The notes below the pieces were generated by a model. It did no database searches. It had not been told where the DNA came from and worked only from the letters and a program-made list of their open reading frames with translations. This document shows positions 6,421-9,268 of a stretch of DNA of 9,268 nucleotides, one piece after another. Numbering within the stretch: position 1 is the first letter of the stretch; the number at the start of each line of letters is the position of its first letter. The DNA comes from Desulfuromonadales bacterium. GTDB taxonomy: Bacteria; Desulfobacterota; Desulfuromonadia; Desulfuromonadales; BM103. Location of the stretch: positions 1 through 9,268 of the forward strand of contig DAOWJU010000249.1 in the NCBI GenBank assembly GCA_030640215.1. The letters are read 5' to 3'. The position numbers were made by a program, and so were the translations under genes.

Positions 6421-7683
6421 ATGATTAAACGTACGACGCTAGATAATGGCATCCGGGTCCTTTCTGAGGAAGTGCCCGGGTGCCATTCTATTTCACTCGG
6501 TGTATGGGTGAATAATGGCTCGCGCCATGAACCCGTCGAACTCAACGGTATCTCCCATTTTGTTGAACATATGCTCTTTAAAGGCACCGCCCGTCGCAGC
6601 GCGCAAGACATCGCTCGCGAGGTTGATTCTGTTGGTGGCCTTCTCAACGGCTTCACAAGTCGTGAATACAGTTGTTATTTTGTCAAAATCCTTGCCGAAA
6701 AGCTGCCTATGGCCGTCGACCTGCTCGGCGATCTGATCTGTAATTCCAAATTCAATCTAGACGATATTGAAAAAGAACGTCGGGTCATCCTGCAAGAAAT
6801 AGCGATGATTGAGGACAGCCCGGAGGAGTCGATCCACGATCAGTTCGCCAACGGTTTCTGGACCGGGCACCCTCTTGGCATGCCGGTGATCGGCACACGT
6901 TCGACGGTCGGTGATATCAGTCGACAGCAGATGCTCAAATTCATGAGCGAACGATATGTGGGCAAGAATCTTTGCGTCGTGGCTGCCGGTAACCTTGACC
7001 ATGAGGAACTCGTCACGCTGGTTAAGCAGGCTCTCGGCAATGTTCCTGAGCTTGGCGTGGATCGAAAAGATGTTGTTCCAGTTGTAAAGCGTAAAATTGA
7101 GGTTGTTCATCGCGATCTGGAGCAAACTCACATCTGTCTGGGGGTTGCGGGGCTCCCTCAGAATCACGATGATCGTTATGGCACCTACCTGCTTAACACC
7201 ATACTCGGCGGCAATATGAGCTCACGGCTCTTCCAGAAGGTTCGTGAGGAGCTTGGCCTGGCTTATTCTGTTTACAGTTACCATCACAATCATTCTGATA
7301 GTGGCGCATTTATTGTCTATGCTGGAACGTCCTCTGAAAGCGCACCGCTGGTTACGCAGACAATCATCGACGAACTGACTCGTCTGCGGAGTGAGGCGGT
7401 CAGCTTCGAAGAGCTGCAAAGCGCCAAAGATTATCTTAAAGGTGGTATGCTGCTTTCTATGGAGAGCATGGACAACCGCATGACCCGCCTGGCCAAGAAT
7501 GAACTATTCCTGAGAGATGTCGGCATCAGTCTTGAGGAAAGCCGCGCAATGATTGATGCCGTGACGATTGATCTTGTCCAATACATGGCTGAAAGTCTCT
7601 TTGTTGATGAAACTCTCAACCTTCAGGTTACTGGACGGGTCGATCGCTCAGATTTCCCTGATGTTGATATGCAGATAAGATGA
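6421..7683 (+). CDS. M16 family zinc metallopeptidase (processing-peptidase type)
   Basis: The 420-residue protein belongs to peptidase family M16 (mitochondrial processing peptidase beta/YmxG/PqqL-like). The inverted zinc site is intact: HFVEH at 46-50, with E126 exactly 76 residues after H50, giving the HxxEH-X76-E pattern. The N-terminus (TTLDNGIRVLSEEVPG) and the glycine-rich NMSSRLFQKVREELGLAYS at about 265-283 in the second, non-catalytic half are also typical. Two M16 domains are expected, at about 10-160 and 165-350. No signal peptide is visible, so it is probably cytoplasmic. The natural substrate is not known. It starts 12 bp after pnp without a clear ribosome binding site, which suggests coupling to pnp. 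This gene is often next to pnp and dut in many bacteria. Confidence 0.93.
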   Translation: MIKRTTLDNGIRVLSEEVPGCHSISLGVWVNNGSRHEPVELNGISHFVEHMLFKGTARRSAQDIAREVDSVGGLLNGFTSREYSCYFVKILAEKLPMAVDLLGDLICNSKFNLDDIEKERRVILQEIAMIEDSPEESIHDQFANGFWTGHPLGMPVIGTRSTVGDISRQQMLKFMSERYVGKNLCVVAAGNLDHEELVTLVKQALGNVPELGVDRKDVVPVVKRKIEVVHRDLEQTHICLGVAGLPQNHDDRYGTYLLNTILGGNMSSRLFQKVREELGLAYSVYSYHHNHSDSGAFIVYAGTSSESAPLVTQTIIDELTRLRSEAVSFEELQSAKDYLKGGMLLSMESMDNRMTRLAKNELFLRDVGISLEESRAMIDAVTIDLVQYMAESLFVDETLNLQVTGRVDRSDFPDVDMQIR

Positions 7684-7767
7684 ACCCGTAATATGGTTTT
7701 AAGCCTATAAGGTTTTAGAATCCTACAACTTTAAAGCTTTACAGCCTGCAGCGCTTTTGAGGGTTTT

Positions 7768-8205
7768 ATGATTCAAGTTAAAGTTAAAAAACTTCATCCG
7801 AAGGCTATCGTTCCCGCTTACATGACTGAACATGCCGCTGGTATGGACCTCTGTACTGTGATCGATACACCTGTTGTGCTTGCACCTGGTGAGCGGACAT
7901 TGTTGCCGACTGGCTTGGCTATGGAAATTCCGCCTGGTTTCGAAGGGCAGGTACGTCCCCGTTCCGGGTTGGCGTTGAAAAAAGGTGTTGCTCTGGTTAA
8001 TTCTCCTGGAACGATTGATGCCGATTACCGTGGCGAGATAGGGATCATTATTATCAACCATGGCGTCGATTCTATTGAGTTTCTTCCGGGTGACCGTGTT
8101 GCGCAGTTGATTATTGCCCCGGTGACTCAAGCGACACTTGTCGAGGTTGACGAATTAAACGATTCAACACGTAGCTCTGGTGGCTTCGGCCATACAGGCG
8201 GTTGA
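7768..8205 (+). CDS. dut: dUTPase (deoxyuridine 5'-triphosphate nucleotidohydrolase)
   Basis: dUTPase hydrolyses dUTP to dUMP and pyrophosphate, keeping uracil out of DNA and supplying dUMP for thymidylate synthesis. The 145-residue product is a standard trimeric enzyme with all five motifs: AAGMDL at 23-28, RPRSG at 63-67, GTIDADYRGEIG at 81-92 with the catalytic D84 and base-stacking Y87, GDRVAQLII at 108-116, and the glycine-rich RSSGGFGHTG at 135-144. The ATG at 7768 is preceded by GAGGG at 7759-7763. The 84-bp gap upstream is AT-rich and holds no clear terminator or promoter. Nine bp separate it from the DUF493 gene downstream. Confidence 0.97.
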   Translation: MIQVKVKKLHPKAIVPAYMTEHAAGMDLCTVIDTPVVLAPGERTLLPTGLAMEIPPGFEGQVRPRSGLALKKGVALVNSPGTIDADYRGEIGIIIINHGVDSIEFLPGDRVAQLIIAPVTQATLVEVDELNDSTRSSGGFGHTGG

Positions 8206-8214
8206 GAGCAAATC

Positions 8215-8493
8215 ATGACAAGTACCGATTCACTACAGGAGCTGATGGAGTTCCCTTGTCATTTCGAGTTCAAGGCGTTTGGACCGGGTGGTGATGACAG
8301 TTGTTTTGACGATCAGGTCCTTGCTGCCATCTCCACTGTTGTTCAGGCTTCGCGCCAGGCAATGAGGACTCGTCCCAGCTCCGGTGGTAAATATCAGTGT
8401 GTCAGCGTTCTGGTTACGTTACAGAATCGCCCCCAACTTGAAGCCGTTTATGCGGCATTACGTGATATTGAAGGCTTGAAATATTTGTTATAG
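8215..8493 (+). CDS. DUF493 / YbeD-like small protein
   Basis: This 92-residue protein matches DUF493 (YbeD family): ELMEFPCHFEFKAFG near the N-terminus, the conserved RPSSGGKYQCVSVLVT at about 53-68, then QLEAVYAALRDIEGLKYLL. Members have an ACT-like alpha/beta fold; the E. coli YbeD structure was noted to resemble amino-acid-binding regulatory domains, but no agreed function exists. It has no signal peptide, membrane segment or catalytic motif. It begins 9 bp after dut with a weak ribosome binding site (GAGAG), so it is probably cotranscribed with dut. Its job here cannot be deduced from the neighbours. Confidence 0.88.
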   Translation: MTSTDSLQELMEFPCHFEFKAFGPGGDDSCFDDQVLAAISTVVQASRQAMRTRPSSGGKYQCVSVLVTLQNRPQLEAVYAALRDIEGLKYLL

Positions 8494-8567
8494 AAGGGCT
8501 GTAATGCATAAGTCTGTAAAACTATGAAACAAATTAGTTGCATTTAACCACCGGTAGGGAGAGGGTC

Positions 8568-9182
8568 ATGTTGCTGAAGATAAATCAAGAAAATCCCCAG
8601 GGACGGTTTATTAGCCAAGTGGTCAAAACCCTGAAGCAGGGTGGGTTGATCGCTTATCCGACCGATACGACTTACGGTATTGGTTGCAACATATTTAATG
8701 CCCGTGGTGTCAAAAACATCTATCAGATTAAACAGCGTGATGCCCGTAAACCCTTTTCCTTCATCTGCTCAGACCTTTCTGATGCGGCCAATTACGCTCA
8801 GGTGAGCAACTTCGCTTTTAAAATCATGAAGCGCCACCTCCCCGGACCCTACACTTTTGTTCTTGATGCCACCCGTGTCGTTCCAAACACTTTGACCACT
8901 CGTCAGAAAACGGTTGGTATCCGAATCCCGGACGATGAGATTGCCATGGCAATTGTGCGCGAGCTTGGCCACCCTCTGGTAACGACCAGCGCCAACCTGA
9001 CGGGTGAAACTCCTTTACATGATCCTGTGGAAATTGAGGAGTCAATGGGGCGCATGCTCGACCTTGTTATCGATGGCGGCATCCGCTACGGTGACCCTTC
9101 GACAGTGATCAGCCTCATAGACGATCATATAGAGGTTTTGCGTGAAGGCTGCGGCGATATCTCCTGGATCGATCAATTATGA
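8568..9182 (+). CDS. YciO/Sua5/YrdC family protein (L-threonylcarbamoyladenylate synthase fold)
   Basis: The family includes TsaC/Sua5, which makes threonylcarbamoyl-AMP from threonine, bicarbonate and ATP for the t6A37 tRNA modification. This 204-residue protein looks most like the YciO branch: GGLIAYPTDTTYGIGC at about 25-40, IKQRDARKPFSFIC at about 54-67, LPGPYTFVLDAT, KTVGIRIPDD, LVTTSANLTGE, and the ending STVISLIDD...VLREGCGDIS. K55, R57 and K61 sit where the family's nucleotide-binding basic residues lie. There is no C-terminal Sua5 domain. The ATG at 8568 has a strong GGGAGAGGG ribosome binding site; an in-frame TTG at 8538 is less likely. YciO proteins are weaker or uncertain t6A enzymes, so whether this one serves tRNA modification is open. 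The upstream 74-bp gap holds only weak nested inverted repeats. Confidence 0.88.
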   Translation: MLLKINQENPQGRFISQVVKTLKQGGLIAYPTDTTYGIGCNIFNARGVKNIYQIKQRDARKPFSFICSDLSDAANYAQVSNFAFKIMKRHLPGPYTFVLDATRVVPNTLTTRQKTVGIRIPDDEIAMAIVRELGHPLVTTSANLTGETPLHDPVEIEESMGRMLDLVIDGGIRYGDPSTVISLIDDHIEVLREGCGDISWIDQL

Positions 9183-9268
9183 TGAAGTTGCAAAGAGTCC
9201 GTCCTGCGGTGTTGACGCGTTTCTCAACGCTTCTGATCGCGGGAATGCTGGTTATAACCTGTTTTATA
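9179..9268 (+). CDS. Start of an unidentified exported or membrane-anchored protein (3' end outside window)
   Basis: Thirty codons are visible from the ATG at 9179, which overlaps the TGA of the preceding gene (ATGA); a second ATG follows at 9182. The peptide begins MMKLQRVRPAVLTRF, with several basic residues, and continues with a hydrophobic stretch STLLIAGMLVITCFI. This is the pattern of a signal peptide or an N-terminal membrane anchor. The cysteine after LVIT is a weak lipobox candidate because threonine sits just before it. The fragment is too short to name a family. The overlap suggests coupling to the YciO-like gene. Confidence 0.55.
   Translation, partial: MMKLQRVRPAVLTRFSTLLIAGMLVITCFI

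Noticed and set aside
7716..7721. TAGAAT as a -10 box for dut
   Set aside because: No acceptable -35 hexamer lies at 15-19 bp upstream, so the match alone is not enough in AT-rich sequence.
8485..8512. TTGTTA and CATAAG as a promoter for the YciO-like gene
   Set aside because: Each hexamer matches the consensus at only four of six positions, with a 16-bp spacer; this is too weak to annotate.
8503..8544. Nested inverted repeats AATGC/GCATT and AACTA/TAGTT before the YciO-like gene
   Set aside because: The two 5-bp stems are AT-rich and separated by large unpaired stretches; this could be chance, and no T-run or operator pattern supports a site.
8538..8567. TTG start for the YciO-like gene at 8538
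   Set aside because: The ATG at 8568 has a strong GGGAGAGGG ribosome binding site and the usual family N-terminus.

Overview
The window is a compact, entirely plus-strand stretch of housekeeping genes for translation, ribosome maturation and RNA turnover. Protein matches and gene order (infB, DUF503, rbfA, DHH phosphoesterase, truB, rpsO, pnp, M16 peptidase, dut) fit a Deltaproteobacterium of the Desulfuromonas/Geobacter/Pelobacter type (Desulfuromonadales). That assignment is inferred from recalled family sequences and synteny, not from a search. Base composition is roughly balanced and looks even throughout. I see no insertion sequence, phage gene, CRISPR array, tRNA or rRNA.

Region 1 (1-3750) is the end of a nusA-infB type operon. 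It holds the C-terminal 368 residues of translation initiation factor IF2, a small DUF503/YlxP protein, ribosome-binding factor RbfA (GTG start), an NrnA-like DHH/DHHA1 phosphoesterase and the tRNA pseudouridine-55 synthase TruB. The last three genes overlap (8 bp, then an ATGA overlap), which suggests translational coupling.

Region 2 (3751-6408) is the rpsO-pnp pair, and it carries the most interesting non-coding sequence. Upstream of rpsO, repeated GGTAG and CTACC elements can pair in mutually exclusive ways, and the Shine-Dalgarno sequence lies in a small hairpin touching the GTG start. Between rpsO and pnp (188 bp) are a post-rpsO hairpin, a 78-nt imperfect stem-loop placed like the RNase III-processed pnp leader of E. 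coli, and a compact GC-rich hairpin just before the pnp ribosome binding site. These look like cis-regulatory RNAs for S15 and PNPase, but their function is inferred.

Region 3 (6421-9268) holds an M16 zinc peptidase of the processing-peptidase type, dUTPase, a DUF493/YbeD protein, a YciO/Sua5/YrdC-family protein, and the first 30 codons of a further gene whose product begins like an exported or membrane-anchored protein.

The genes fit one theme: making ribosomes (IF2, RbfA, S15, perhaps DUF503), modifying tRNA (TruB, possibly the YciO/Sua5 protein) and recycling RNA (PNPase for long RNA, the NrnA-like enzyme for the short leftovers). I found no convincing undescribed multi-gene system. The best leads are the rpsO and pnp leader RNAs.
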